From: Bacteroidales bacterium
GTDB taxonomy: Bacteria; Bacteroidota; Bacteroidia; Bacteroidales; UBA932
Direction of reading: 5' to 3'
Assembly (NCBI GenBank): GCA_023227835.1
Contig: JALOCI010000003.1
Coordinates: 58,485 to 122,484 of the forward strand
Length of the DNA stretch: 64,000 bases
Shown here: in pieces, positions 1-9,300 of the stretch
Layout of the letters: each line of letters opens with the position of its first letter
Numbering within the stretch: the first letter of the stretch is position 1
Notes under the pieces: model-generated
What the model was told of the DNA's origin: nothing
Seen by the model: only the letters and a program-made list of their open reading frames with translations
The model's database searches: none
Position numbers and translations under genes: made by a program

Positions 1-131
1 GCCTGAACTTCACATGCCTCTTTTTCACTACTGTTGTAATTAATGACGATTGAGTACCCTAATTCAGCAAGCTTCAGACATACAGCACGTCCGATTCCCT
101 TACCTCCTCCGGTCACCAATGCATACTTCAT
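1..131 (-). CDS. SDR family oxidoreductase, FabG-like (partial, N-terminal 43 residues)
   Basis: Only the first 43 codons are present; the gene runs off the left edge. The start ATG is at 131-129, one base after the TGA of the ammonia-lyase, so the two are co-transcribed. The N-terminus has the Rossmann cofactor motif TGGGKGIG at residues 7-14, typical of short-chain dehydrogenases that reduce 3-oxoacyl-ACP. Next to a flexirubin-type ammonia-lyase it is probably the ketoreductase of a pigment (flexirubin or aryl polyene) locus, not the housekeeping FabG, which is complete at 57055-57801. The substrate is inferred from context only. Confidence 0.8.
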   Translation of the reverse strand, partial: MKYALVTGGGKGIGRAVCLKLAELGYSIVINYNSSEKEACEVQ

Positions 132-132
132 C

Positions 133-1653
133 TCAGTTATTCTTTAAATAATTAACTATTGAGGCTATCTCCCCGTACTTAGGAGTATCATTTACAAAGA
201 TAGGGCAAAGATTTCTCATTTCTCCATACACCAGTTTACTCTCCTCTGAAAGATCATTATGAATTTTCAGAAAATCAACGGCTTGTAAAATAGAAATAAA
301 AAGTATCGAGAGCACCTCAAACGAGTTATCAATAATTGTAGAAGCAATAAGGGCAGAGTTTGTCCCCATGCTTACAACGTCCTGATTATCGTTGTTATTG
401 GGAATACTGTGTACATACATAGGGTTTGACAATGTCTGACACTCAGCAGTCGTGGAGGTAGCAGTGAATTGTGCCGCCTGCATTCCATAATTCAGGCCAA
501 GGACACCCAGGTTCACAAATGGAGGCAGAATACCATTTATCTTATCGTGATAGAGGTAATTCAGCTGTCTCTCAGCAAGCATTGTGAGTTTTGTTATGGC
601 TATCTTGAGTTTATCCATCTCAAAGCTTACATAATCTCCATGAAAGTTACCGCCATGATATATGTTACATGATTTGTAATCGACAATAGGATTATCATTA
701 GCGCTATTAAGCTCGTTAAGAAGCACTTTAGCAGCATTGTCTATTTCATCTGATACCGGGCCCAATATCTGTGGTACACATCTAAGAGAATAATAACTCT
801 GTACCTTTTCTTTAAATACCGGAGCATTATTATTACCCGTGTACAACTCTGCCTCTCTTTTCTTAAACCTCCCGGATGTTGCCATCAGCCTTCTTAATTC
901 TGAGGCAATAAATTGCTGTCCGTAATGAGGTTTAACCGAGTTTAGCTCCTCTGATACAAAATCATCATAAGATCCGGTTATCTCATTCATCATCAAGGAT
1001 GACAGCAGAGACCATTTGAGAAGCTTCTTTGAGTAGTGAAGGTTGACAAGACCAATACCGGTCATCATACTTGTCCCGTTCGCAAGTGCAAGGCCTTCCC
1101 GAACATGTATTCTCAACGGTTTCAGATTATATATCTCAAACACTTTTGCAGAGGCGACTGTCTCACCTTTATGATGAACCATTCCCTCTCCAATAAGAGT
1201 AAGTGCTATATGGGCCATTTGCACTAAATCTCCACTTGCACCGACACTTCCATGAGCAGGAATTACCGGGTATATTTCAAGATTTATGAAACTTACCATA
1301 AGATCAACCAACTCCTTATGTACTCCTGAATAACCTTTCAGAAAGGCATTCAGTCTTGACAGCAGAGCAGCTCTGACATAAATATCAGGCAGATTCTTTC
1401 CAGACCCTGCAGAGTGGCTTCTAATTATGTTGTATTGAAGTTCATAAAGGCATTCATCATCAACCCGATACTGGGCCATAGGGCCGAAACCGGTATTTAT
1501 GCCATAAATCACCTTATCTTTACGGAAGGATTCAAGAAAATCATAACTCTTGTTTATTTCCTCATATACAGAGTTATCGATTTCTATTTTTTCCCCGTCA
1601 ATTACAATTCTCCGGACATCATCGAAAGAGATGTCCCCATTTATTCTCAACAC
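133..1653 (-). CDS. Aromatic amino acid ammonia-lyase, probably tyrosine ammonia-lyase (flexirubin type)
   Basis: A 506-residue enzyme of the HAL/PAL/TAL family, which eliminates ammonia from an aromatic amino acid using the self-made MIO cofactor. The MIO triad Ala-Ser-Gly is at residues 139-141. The catalytic Tyr lies in VIYGINTGFG (Tyr50) and the conserved Asn in ALANGTS (Asn192). From memory, the sequence follows the Flavobacterium johnsoniae tyrosine ammonia-lyase closely along its length (same QYN-IRSH segment, FHGDY and HSIPNNNDNQD blocks) and is less like HutH of histidine catabolism. No hutU, hutI or hutG is next to it; instead a FabG-like SDR follows. In Bacteroidota such enzymes supply coumarate starters for flexirubin-type pigments. 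A -7/-33 promoter lies just upstream. Automatic annotation may call it HutH. Confidence 0.85.
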   Translation of the reverse strand: MLRINGDISFDDVRRIVIDGEKIEIDNSVYEEINKSYDFLESFRKDKVIYGINTGFGPMAQYRVDDECLYELQYNIIRSHSAGSGKNLPDIYVRAALLSRLNAFLKGYSGVHKELVDLMVSFINLEIYPVIPAHGSVGASGDLVQMAHIALTLIGEGMVHHKGETVASAKVFEIYNLKPLRIHVREGLALANGTSMMTGIGLVNLHYSKKLLKWSLLSSLMMNEITGSYDDFVSEELNSVKPHYGQQFIASELRRLMATSGRFKKREAELYTGNNNAPVFKEKVQSYYSLRCVPQILGPVSDEIDNAAKVLLNELNSANDNPIVDYKSCNIYHGGNFHGDYVSFEMDKLKIAITKLTMLAERQLNYLYHDKINGILPPFVNLGVLGLNYGMQAAQFTATSTTAECQTLSNPMYVHSIPNNNDNQDVVSMGTNSALIASTIIDNSFEVLSILFISILQAVDFLKIHNDLSEESKLVYGEMRNLCPIFVNDTPKYGEIASIVNYLKNN

Positions 1654-1677
1654 TTTAATCTGTTAGTATTAACCTAG

Positions 1678-1709
1678 CAAATATAGTCCATATTAGGAAA
1701 AATGCCAAA
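1678..1709 (-). promoter_or_regulatory. Bacteroidota-type promoter for the ammonia-lyase/SDR operon
   Basis: On the minus strand a TATATTTG -7 box (1678-1685) and a TTTG -33 box (1706-1709) are separated by 20 nt, matching the TTTG/TAnnTTTG consensus. The predicted 5' leader is about 20 nt. It diverges from the tldD promoter. Confidence 0.6.
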
Positions 1710-1716
1710 TTTATAA

Positions 1717-1748
1717 TTTGTAACTTATTTCTATTTTGGGTTACTTTG
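1717..1748 (+). promoter_or_regulatory. Promoter for tldD-tldE
   Basis: TTTG at 1717-1720 and TTACTTTG at 1741-1748 (one mismatch to TAnnTTTG) are 20 nt apart. The start codon is at 1763, so the leader would be only about 10 nt. Confidence 0.5.
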
Positions 1749-1762
1749 CATAAAAACAAGCG

Positions 1763-3187
1763 ATGACATCCATTCAGAGATCCTTACATCTTTTCGGCGT
1801 TACTACAGAAGAATTGAAAATATTAACAGATACGGCTCTTTCGAAAGGTGGTGAGTACTCAGACCTTTTTTTCGAACACTCAACGGTTGATGAACTGACA
1901 CTAAGGGATGGAGAAGTTAACGGGGCCGGTTCGCATATAGATTATGGAATGGGGGTAAGAGTTATATCCGGAGATCAGACAGGATACGCCTATACCGAGA
2001 TAACTACCATGAACGAGATGACAAATGCCGCTAAGGCTGCATCTATTATAGCTCTAGGAAACAAGAAAAGAATACCTGTCACCGATATAACACCTATGGA
2101 TTTTAAAAATCACTACCCTATTTTAAAATCATGGGAAGACTCGGATGTCACATCAAGGGCTCCATTCATAAAAGCCCTGAACGATAAAATATTCTCTTTG
2201 GATCACAGAGTTAACAAAGTTATTGCGAAACTTACCAACTCGACAACCAGCATACTTTTTTTCAACTCTCTGGGGACACTTTGTTCTGACGAAAGACCTA
2301 TGGCAACACTGTCTGTCACTGTTATAATGCAAGACGGATCAAGGGTAGAGAACGGAAGTTCTTCAAGAAGTTATAGGATGGGTTCAGAATTTCTGACAGA
2401 AAACCTCATTGACGAAATAGCGCAAGAGGCAGTTAACAGGACAGCCATACTTTTTGATGCAGGAGTTCCGGAAGGGGGAGAGATGTCGGTAGTAATGGGA
2501 GCCGGCGGTTCGGGCATTCTTTTACATGAGGCGATCGGACATGCTTTTGAGGCCGATTTCAACAGACAAAATGTTTCCATTTTTTCTGACAAATTAGGAA
2601 AAAAAATATGCTCTTCTGAAATTTCCGTTGTTGATGACGGAACCGTTCAAGGGAACAGAGGAGCGGTTAATTTTGACGATGAGGGTGTAGCCGGACAGAA
2701 AACGTACATGGTTACCGACGGCTACCTTACTTCATACCTTCACGACAGGATAAGTGCCTCTTATTACAAAACGGCCTCTACAGGAAACGGTCGGAGAGAG
2801 TCATTCAGATATATGCCGCTTCCGAGAATGAGAGCTACTTATATGATTAATGGTAAAAGCAAGGAAGCTGATATCATATCGTCCGTAAAAAAGGGCATTT
2901 TCGTCGACAACTTTTCAAACGGGCAGGTTCAGATTGGCGCAGGGGACTTTACATTCTTTGTAAAATCGGGATACATGATTGAAAGCGGCAAATTAACAAA
3001 GCCGATAAAGGATATAAACATTATCGGCAACGGGCCTAAAGCTCTTGCCGATATAGTGGCTGTGGCAGACAACTCATATATTGACAATGGATCCTGGACA
3101 TGCGGGAAAGAGCAGTATTGCCCAGTCTCTTGCGGGATGCCTTCCGTCCTTATCAACAAACTTACAGTAGGAGGATTACAACAATGA
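1763..3187 (+). CDS. tldD: TldD-family metalloprotease, catalytic subunit (cytoplasmic)
   Basis: A 474-residue TldD protein. TldD and TldE form a heterodimeric zinc protease that degrades unfolded peptides and trims leader peptides of some modified peptides such as microcin B17. The catalytic HExxxH motif is present as HEAIGH at residues 255-260, followed by FEAD. The conserved zinc-ligand Cys lies in the C-terminal YCPVSCG segment. There is no signal peptide, so it is cytoplasmic. Its TGA overlaps the ATG of tldE by 4 bases (ATGA), which implies translational coupling. A second, exported TldD/E-type pair occurs at 33057-36465. Confidence 0.93.
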   Translation: MTSIQRSLHLFGVTTEELKILTDTALSKGGEYSDLFFEHSTVDELTLRDGEVNGAGSHIDYGMGVRVISGDQTGYAYTEITTMNEMTNAAKAASIIALGNKKRIPVTDITPMDFKNHYPILKSWEDSDVTSRAPFIKALNDKIFSLDHRVNKVIAKLTNSTTSILFFNSLGTLCSDERPMATLSVTVIMQDGSRVENGSSSRSYRMGSEFLTENLIDEIAQEAVNRTAILFDAGVPEGGEMSVVMGAGGSGILLHEAIGHAFEADFNRQNVSIFSDKLGKKICSSEISVVDDGTVQGNRGAVNFDDEGVAGQKTYMVTDGYLTSYLHDRISASYYKTASTGNGRRESFRYMPLPRMRATYMINGKSKEADIISSVKKGIFVDNFSNGQVQIGAGDFTFFVKSGYMIESGKLTKPIKDINIIGNGPKALADIVAVADNSYIDNGSWTCGKEQYCPVSCGMPSVLINKLTVGGLQQ

Positions 3188-4524
3188 AACAAGAGAATGA
3201 GAGTGAAACAATCCATTTTGCCCTGAAAGCAGCTGAAAAACATGGCGCAGGTGCTGTCAGAATTACATACAACAAGACCAAACACAGCTCATATACATTC
3301 AGAAACGACAAACTGGACAGATTGCAGCAGGCAACCGGATCTTCATTATTCCTACAACTATATGTTAATGGAAGATATGGCACTTTCTCCACAAACAGAA
3401 TGGAGAGAACAGAACTTGAAAGGTTTATAGCTAAGAGCATTGAGACAACAAAATTACTTACCGAAGATAAACACAGATCCCTGCCGGATACATCTCTCTG
3501 TTATAAGGGAGGGGGAACTGATCTTAAGCAATGTGACCCGGAGTTTTCCGAAATACCGTCTGAAAAAAAGATAGAAATTGCCAGAATGTGCAATGCCGAA
3601 ATTCTTGGCAAAGACAAGAGATTACTTAATGTGAACAGCGAATACGGGGATTATGAAGATCACACACTGATTGTTGATTCACAGGGATTTTCCGGGACAA
3701 CAAACCAGACAAACTACACAGTCAGCACCGAATGTTCCGTTAAGGGAAAAGGCGATTCCAGACCGGAGGGATGGTGGTATGAGAGTTCTCTTTTCTTCAA
3801 CGACCTAAAAACAGGCGGATGCGGGGAAAAAGCTCTTGAAAGGGCCATAAACAAGCTTGGGACCAGAAAAATCAAAAGCGGGAAGTATAATATGGTGGTT
3901 GAAAACACTATTTCCAGCAGACTGGTCTCTCCGATTATCAATGCCCTCAACGGCGCAAATATCCAGCAAAATAACTCTTTTCTCAACGGTAAACTCGGAG
4001 AGAGGGTTTTCTCTCCTCTAATGGAAATATATGATGAAGCCCACCTTCCCGGGGAATTCGGTTCCAGGTTATTCGATTCTGAGGGCATAGCGACTAAACC
4101 AGGCCCCATCATAGATCAGGGAGTAATCAGCACTTACTTTATGAATTCATATTATTCGAAGAAAACAGGCATTCCTGTAACGGTAGAATCTCCATCCCTG
4201 CCTGTATGCTCAATTTCAGGACAAAGAGGTGTGTCAAACGAGAATAAGTTGGAACATATTCTGAGAAATACAGGAAAGGGTATCTTCGTAACCGGTTTTA
4301 ACGGAGGTAACACAAATAGTTCCACAGGGGATTTTTCATTTGGGATAGAGGGCTTCTACTTTGAGGATGGCTCTATTTTATATCCTGTTTCAGAGATGAA
4401 TGTAACAGGAAACATAATCTCCCTCTGGAATTCTGTTCGGGATATTGGAAATGACGCGAGAAAGGCAAGCAGGTGGCTAATACCAACACTATCATTTAAT
4501 TCCGTAGATTTCAACGGATTTTAG
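3184..4524 (+). CDS. tldE: TldE/PmbA-family subunit of the TldD/E protease
   Basis: A 446-residue PmbA/TldE-like protein that lacks the HExxxH motif of its partner, as expected for the non-catalytic subunit that forms the substrate channel with TldD. I start it at the ATG at 3184, which overlaps the tldD stop by 4 bases. The open frame extends upstream to 3100, but that extension lies inside tldD and has no family similarity. C-terminal blocks with GNGG/NSSTGDFSFG-like glycine-rich strands fit the family. It ends in TAG at 4524. Confidence 0.9.
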   Translation: MKQENESETIHFALKAAEKHGAGAVRITYNKTKHSSYTFRNDKLDRLQQATGSSLFLQLYVNGRYGTFSTNRMERTELERFIAKSIETTKLLTEDKHRSLPDTSLCYKGGGTDLKQCDPEFSEIPSEKKIEIARMCNAEILGKDKRLLNVNSEYGDYEDHTLIVDSQGFSGTTNQTNYTVSTECSVKGKGDSRPEGWWYESSLFFNDLKTGGCGEKALERAINKLGTRKIKSGKYNMVVENTISSRLVSPIINALNGANIQQNNSFLNGKLGERVFSPLMEIYDEAHLPGEFGSRLFDSEGIATKPGPIIDQGVISTYFMNSYYSKKTGIPVTVESPSLPVCSISGQRGVSNENKLEHILRNTGKGIFVTGFNGGNTNSSTGDFSFGIEGFYFEDGSILYPVSEMNVTGNIISLWNSVRDIGNDARKASRWLIPTLSFNSVDFNGF

Positions 4525-4586
4525 CTAACTCCGGCCCATTTTAGCACAATTTTTGCATACAAAACAAACATTTAATTATACCACAG

Positions 4587-5117
4587 ATGAAAATTGGCAC
4601 AAATAAAGTTGTTTCTCTCGCATATACCCTTGAAGTTGAAGGGGATGTCATGGAAACAGTAACATCAGAAAAACCACTCGAGTTTATTTTTGGAACCGGA
4701 TACCTTCTTCCTAAGTTTGAGGAGAATGTTTCCAACAAAGTTGTAGGTGATGCTTTTGATTTCACTCTCACAGCTTCTGAAGGATATGGTGAAGAGAATC
4801 CGGATGCAATTATAGAACTTCCGAAAGACATATTTAAAGTAGACGGCAAGATTGAGGAGGGACTGCTGACAGTAGGAAATATTCTTCCCATGCAGGACTC
4901 TGACGGCAACCGTCTTCAAGGTTCCATTGACGAAATCAAGGATGACGTTGTTGTAATGAACTTCAACCATCCACTAGCAGGGGCAGACCTTCATTTCAAA
5001 GGGATTGTCGTAGCTGTCCGTGAAGCCTCGGAAACCGAATTAGTAAATGGGCTGAGGGGTGAGACAGGAACATCATGCGGTGACGGGGGTTGCTCCGGCT
5101 GCAGCGGATGCCACTAA
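4587..5117 (+). CDS. slyD: FKBP-type peptidyl-prolyl cis-trans isomerase, SlyD-like, with Cys/His metal-binding tail
   Basis: A 176-residue SlyD-type isomerase and chaperone. The FKBP core (about residues 1-70 and 130-150) is interrupted by an insert-in-flap domain (about 70-130), and motifs such as LEFIFGTGYLLPKFEE and the NHPLAG turn are family hallmarks. The last 13 residues are Cys/His-rich (Cys164, Cys169, Cys172, Cys175, His176), resembling the nickel-binding tail of E. coli SlyD in a shorter form. It lies 62 bp after tldE on the same strand and could be read with it. The hairpin at 5188-5217 ends the unit. Confidence 0.9.
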   Translation: MKIGTNKVVSLAYTLEVEGDVMETVTSEKPLEFIFGTGYLLPKFEENVSNKVVGDAFDFTLTASEGYGEENPDAIIELPKDIFKVDGKIEEGLLTVGNILPMQDSDGNRLQGSIDEIKDDVVVMNFNHPLAGADLHFKGIVVAVREASETELVNGLRGETGTSCGDGGCSGCSGCH

Positions 5118-5187
5118 TCGTAGGCTTGGGTTATATTTTGAACCCCAGCCGATATTTAGGTATGTGTTCTAAATAATTGGCAAAAAA

Positions 5188-5217
5188 AAGGCCGGCTAAA
5201 ATTCGTTAGCCGGCCTT
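5188..5217. terminator. Bidirectional rho-independent terminator between slyD and tsaD
   Basis: A perfect 12-bp GC-rich stem (5188-5199 with 5206-5217) and a 6-nt loop. On the minus strand the stem is followed by eight T residues (tsaD end). On the plus strand it is followed by AGAATTTTTA (slyD end). The two genes converge on it. Confidence 0.9.
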
Positions 5218-5224
5218 AGAATTT

Positions 5225-6259
5225 TTATATACCTCCATTATAATCCAAGGCTCTTGAAACCGGAACAGCACTTAAGTCCGATAACCGGCCTGATTTAAAA
5301 TGATAGTAACCCGCCATAGCAATCATGGCTGCATTATCTGTAGTAAATTTGAACTCCGGAAGAAATACCTTGAATCCTCTTTTTATCCCTTCTGTAACAA
5401 CCCTTTCCCGAAGTCCCGAGTTTGCAGAGACGCCTCCACCTAAGGCAACCTCTTTTATACCTGTCTTCTTTACGGCTAATATCAGCTTATCCATAAGTAT
5501 ATCTATAAGTGTAGACTGGAATGAGGCACAAAGATCATCAATGTTTTCCGATATAAAATTCTGATTTTCCTCCATTCTGTCCCTAAGAAAATACAAGAGA
5601 GACGTTTTAACTCCGCTAAAGCTGTAATCAAGTCCGGCAACCTTTGGTTTAGAGAATTTAAAAGCCTTTGCATTTCCCGATTTTGCGTGTCTGTCCACCA
5701 CAGGCCCGCCAGGATATCCAAGCCCCAGAACCTTTGCACACTTATCAAAGGCCTCCCCTACTGCATCATCTATTGTTTGGCCGATTATAGTAAATTTTAA
5801 GGGTGCTTCAACTACAATAATCTGAGTATGACCTCCTGACACCAATAATGACAAAAAAGGGAATCCCGGATGTTCCTTATCCTTTCCTTCCTCCTTTATA
5901 AATGGAGAAAGCAGATGCCCCTGAAGATGATTTACATCTACCAGCGGTTTTCCTGTTGAAAGAGACAAACCTTTGGCAAATGATGTTCCTACCAGAAGAG
6001 AGCCCAGCAAACCAGGGCCTCTTGTGAATGCAATTGCATCAATATCATTTAAAGTGACTTCAGCCAGTTTTAAAGCACGGTCAACAACAGGCAAAATATT
6101 CTGCTGATGAGCTCTGGATGCCAGTTCCGGAATTACTCCCCCGTACTTGCTGTGAACCTCCTGTCCAGCCATAACATTGGAGAGCAATACTTCATTTTTC
6201 AGCACTGCTGCCGATGTATCATCACAGGATGACTCTATTCCTAAAATTGTTATATCCAT
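5225..6259 (-). CDS. tsaD: tRNA N6-adenosine threonylcarbamoyltransferase TsaD
   Basis: TsaD transfers the threonylcarbamoyl group to A37 of ANN-decoding tRNAs (t6A), together with TsaB and TsaE. The protein opens with ILGIESSCDDTSAAV and has the metal-binding HLQGH motif and later GGHTQ and GGGVSAN blocks. I place the start at the ATG at 6259, which gives 344 residues, the normal length. The open frame extends 13 codons further upstream (to 6298) without family similarity. The neighbouring mtaB acts on the same t6A37 nucleotide, so both steps of ms2t6A formation are encoded in this region. Confidence 0.95.
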   Translation of the reverse strand: MDITILGIESSCDDTSAAVLKNEVLLSNVMAGQEVHSKYGGVIPELASRAHQQNILPVVDRALKLAEVTLNDIDAIAFTRGPGLLGSLLVGTSFAKGLSLSTGKPLVDVNHLQGHLLSPFIKEEGKDKEHPGFPFLSLLVSGGHTQIIVVEAPLKFTIIGQTIDDAVGEAFDKCAKVLGLGYPGGPVVDRHAKSGNAKAFKFSKPKVAGLDYSFSGVKTSLLYFLRDRMEENQNFISENIDDLCASFQSTLIDILMDKLILAVKKTGIKEVALGGGVSANSGLRERVVTEGIKRGFKVFLPEFKFTTDNAAMIAMAGYYHFKSGRLSDLSAVPVSRALDYNGGI

Positions 6260-6353
6260 ATCTATATTTCTTCTGCAAAAATGGTTCTTTTTTAACAATC
6301 TCCTCCACTTATTTGATTAAATTTGTCTTTTAAAACACTCATCTATCAACCAT

Positions 6354-9300
6354 ATTAAAAAAATAGCCGTTGGACTTCTATTGGTGTTGATTCTGATACC
6401 AACAGCAGCGTATATTGCATTGCAGGATCCGATAGTCCAGACAAAGGTGGCTAAAAGGGTGATAAATAACTACACAAAAGGTTTTAATTCAAATATTTCA
6501 ATAGGTAAAGTATGTTATCTTTTTTTCAATAAAATCATTATTAATGATGTTCTTGTCACATACAACAACAAAGACACGCTGCTTTGCTGCGATAAGCTCT
6601 CTGTTAGTTTTTCAGCCAAGGAGCTATTAAGAAACAGACTTAGGATAAAAAAAGTTTCATTGTATGATGGAAGATTCAACCTTGTAACCTATAAGGACAA
6701 GTCAACAAACATCGATTATTGCTTTAATCTGAAACGAACAAACATAAATGACACCTCCGGGTTTTTCTCGAAAAACCTTATTATCAGAGAAGTCCGGGCA
6801 AGAGATATAAAATTCACCTATCTGGATTCAAGCTCAAATGCTCCGGATTACGGAAAAGATTATGTTTGTTTCAGGAATCTGTCGTGTGATGTCTCAGAGA
6901 TGTCTGTCAGGAACATAAGAACCCGTAACAATATGTTAGAGGGAGACCTGCTGAATCTCGCATTTGTCGAGAAGAGCGGATTCAAGGTTGAAAAGCTTAA
7001 CGGCCGTGTTAAAGTAGGGAGAAGACAAACCTATATAGAAGAGCTGTACTTTTTTGACGGGAACACTGAACTTAAAGCCAACTATCTCAGCTTCCGGTAT
7101 AATGGCATAAAAAGCTTTAAAAATTTTGTCGACAGCGTTCAGATGGAGACCGTTCTGGATAATGCTTTTATTAGTTTTACAACGTTATCAAAACTTACTC
7201 CTGCCCTTAAGAATAACAAGCTGACATTTTACGCCAGCGGGAAGATTTCCGGTCCTGTATCTTCTATAACAACTGACAGCCTTAAGATAACATCAGAGTC
7301 AGGTCTTACCCACATTGATCTGAATGCAAGACTTTCCGGTCTTCCTAAATCAATGGAGACAATGGTCTTTCTGGATGTAAACGACGCTTCTACAACGACG
7401 TCTGATCTTTCTAAGATAATCTCTTCCCTGAATGACAGAAAACCTGAAAAATATATTACCGGGCTCTCCCCTTTTGTGAGATATCGTTTTAAAGGCAGAC
7501 TCGCCGGACTGTTTACTGATTTTGTCGCCAATGGTACAGTCACATCCAATATTGGAAATGTCTATATGGATATGTTGTTACGGCAAAATCCCCGGGAAAG
7601 GGGGCTGGATTTCCAGGGAAAACTGCAAGCACAGGAATTCAACATCGGTACTTTTATAAGGAATAAAAGCCTTGGCAAAGCGACTTTCAGGAGTACCCTA
7701 AGCGGACTTATCAGGAATGAGGCCCTTGGAGGAAGTAAATTTTATATTGACAGTATTTCGATAAAAAAACTCGAATTCAACAAATATCCATACAGTAATA
7801 TTTATTCGGTAGGCAGCTATGTGGATAAGAGGTTCGATGGCCGCGTAATATGTCATGATCCTAATCTGGACTTTATATTTCAGGGTATATTCGGACGTTC
7901 GGCAAAGAGAGACTCCTATTATGACTTCTTTGCAGATGTTGCTTACGCGGACCTAGCCGCACTAAAACTGGACAAAAGGGACAGTTTGAGCGTAATCAGT
8001 TTTAAAACTACGGCAAATTACACTCAAAAACTGGATGGAGAGATATTGGGCAAGATAAGTGTAAGATCGATGGAATATAAAAACAGGAACGGAGAGTTCA
8101 ATATCGGCGACATCTCTATCCAATCTCTCACTAATCAGGAAAATTTCAACATATCTCTGAAATCCGGTTTTGCCAATGCCACATACAGCGGTTCAGACTT
8201 CATAACAGGTTTTATCGAAAAGGCTATCCGGACTTCTGTCTATAGACATATACCGTCTCTTCTCGCTAAAAGAGAATGGAGCGTTAATGTCGATAAAAGC
8301 AAACATTACAAACTAGATGTACATATACTTGACACCAGAGCTATAAGTGAACTTCTCCTCCCGGGATTGAAGATTGCGGACAAGAGCTCACTAAATGCCG
8401 CCATTGATGAAAATGACAATCTGAATATTACGCTCACTTCCGGGGAACTGGGCTACAAGGGGTACAATATCAGCAATCTTTTTATGAAACTGGATTCAGG
8501 TAAGGAGAAAATTGAATCAGACATAAGATCCACAGGGATAAATATATCGAATATCATACTTGACAGTAATAGGGTTGTTCTTTCTGCCACCAATGACACG
8601 GTTAATGTACGCACTGCCTTTTCAAACGACAGTGATATCAAGAACAGAATCCTGCTGAGCACTAAGACAAATGTGAGACGTGACTCTTTGCTTAACATAC
8701 CGGTTCTTGATATTTGCATAAATCCATCCAAGATGATTGTAAACAATCAACTTTGGACTCTCTCCAGATCAAAAATCGCAGTAAACGGAAAAACCATAGA
8801 TATTGAAGGTTTTCTTCTTGAGAACAACAATCAGTATGTTGCTCTTGACGGCAGCATATCACCACTGGAAAACTCCTCACTCGACCTTCATGTAAACAAT
8901 TTTGACATATCCACATTCAATGTTTTCATGAAGAAACAGATGGATTTTACGGGAATTTTCTCCGGGAATACAACTTTGGTCGATTTATACCACAATCCGC
9001 AGATAATAATGAATCTTAAAGGGGAAAGAGTCTCTATTGCCAAGAGCGACATCGGGATTCTCAATCTTTCAAGCAATTGGGACAATAGCAACAAAAAATT
9101 CGATCTGCTAGTTTATAATGAATTAAATGGCAAACGTTCAATGGAGGTTTTTGGGACCTATACTCCAAAGGGCAAATACCTGGATGTGGACGGCAACTTT
9201 ACCGACCTAAACCCCGGCTATGCCTCTCCGTTTTTTACCGGTATAGTCTCCAACCTTACCGGAGGAATTAACGGCAAAATTAATTGCAAAGGGCCTATTG

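Noticed and set aside
133..1653. Histidine ammonia-lyase (HutH) of histidine catabolism.
   Set aside because: The sequence follows flavobacterial tyrosine ammonia-lyase more closely, and no other hut gene is adjacent.
3100..3183. Upstream extension of the tldE frame into tldD.
   Set aside because: It lies wholly inside tldD, has no family similarity, and ATG 3184 gives a normal ATGA junction.
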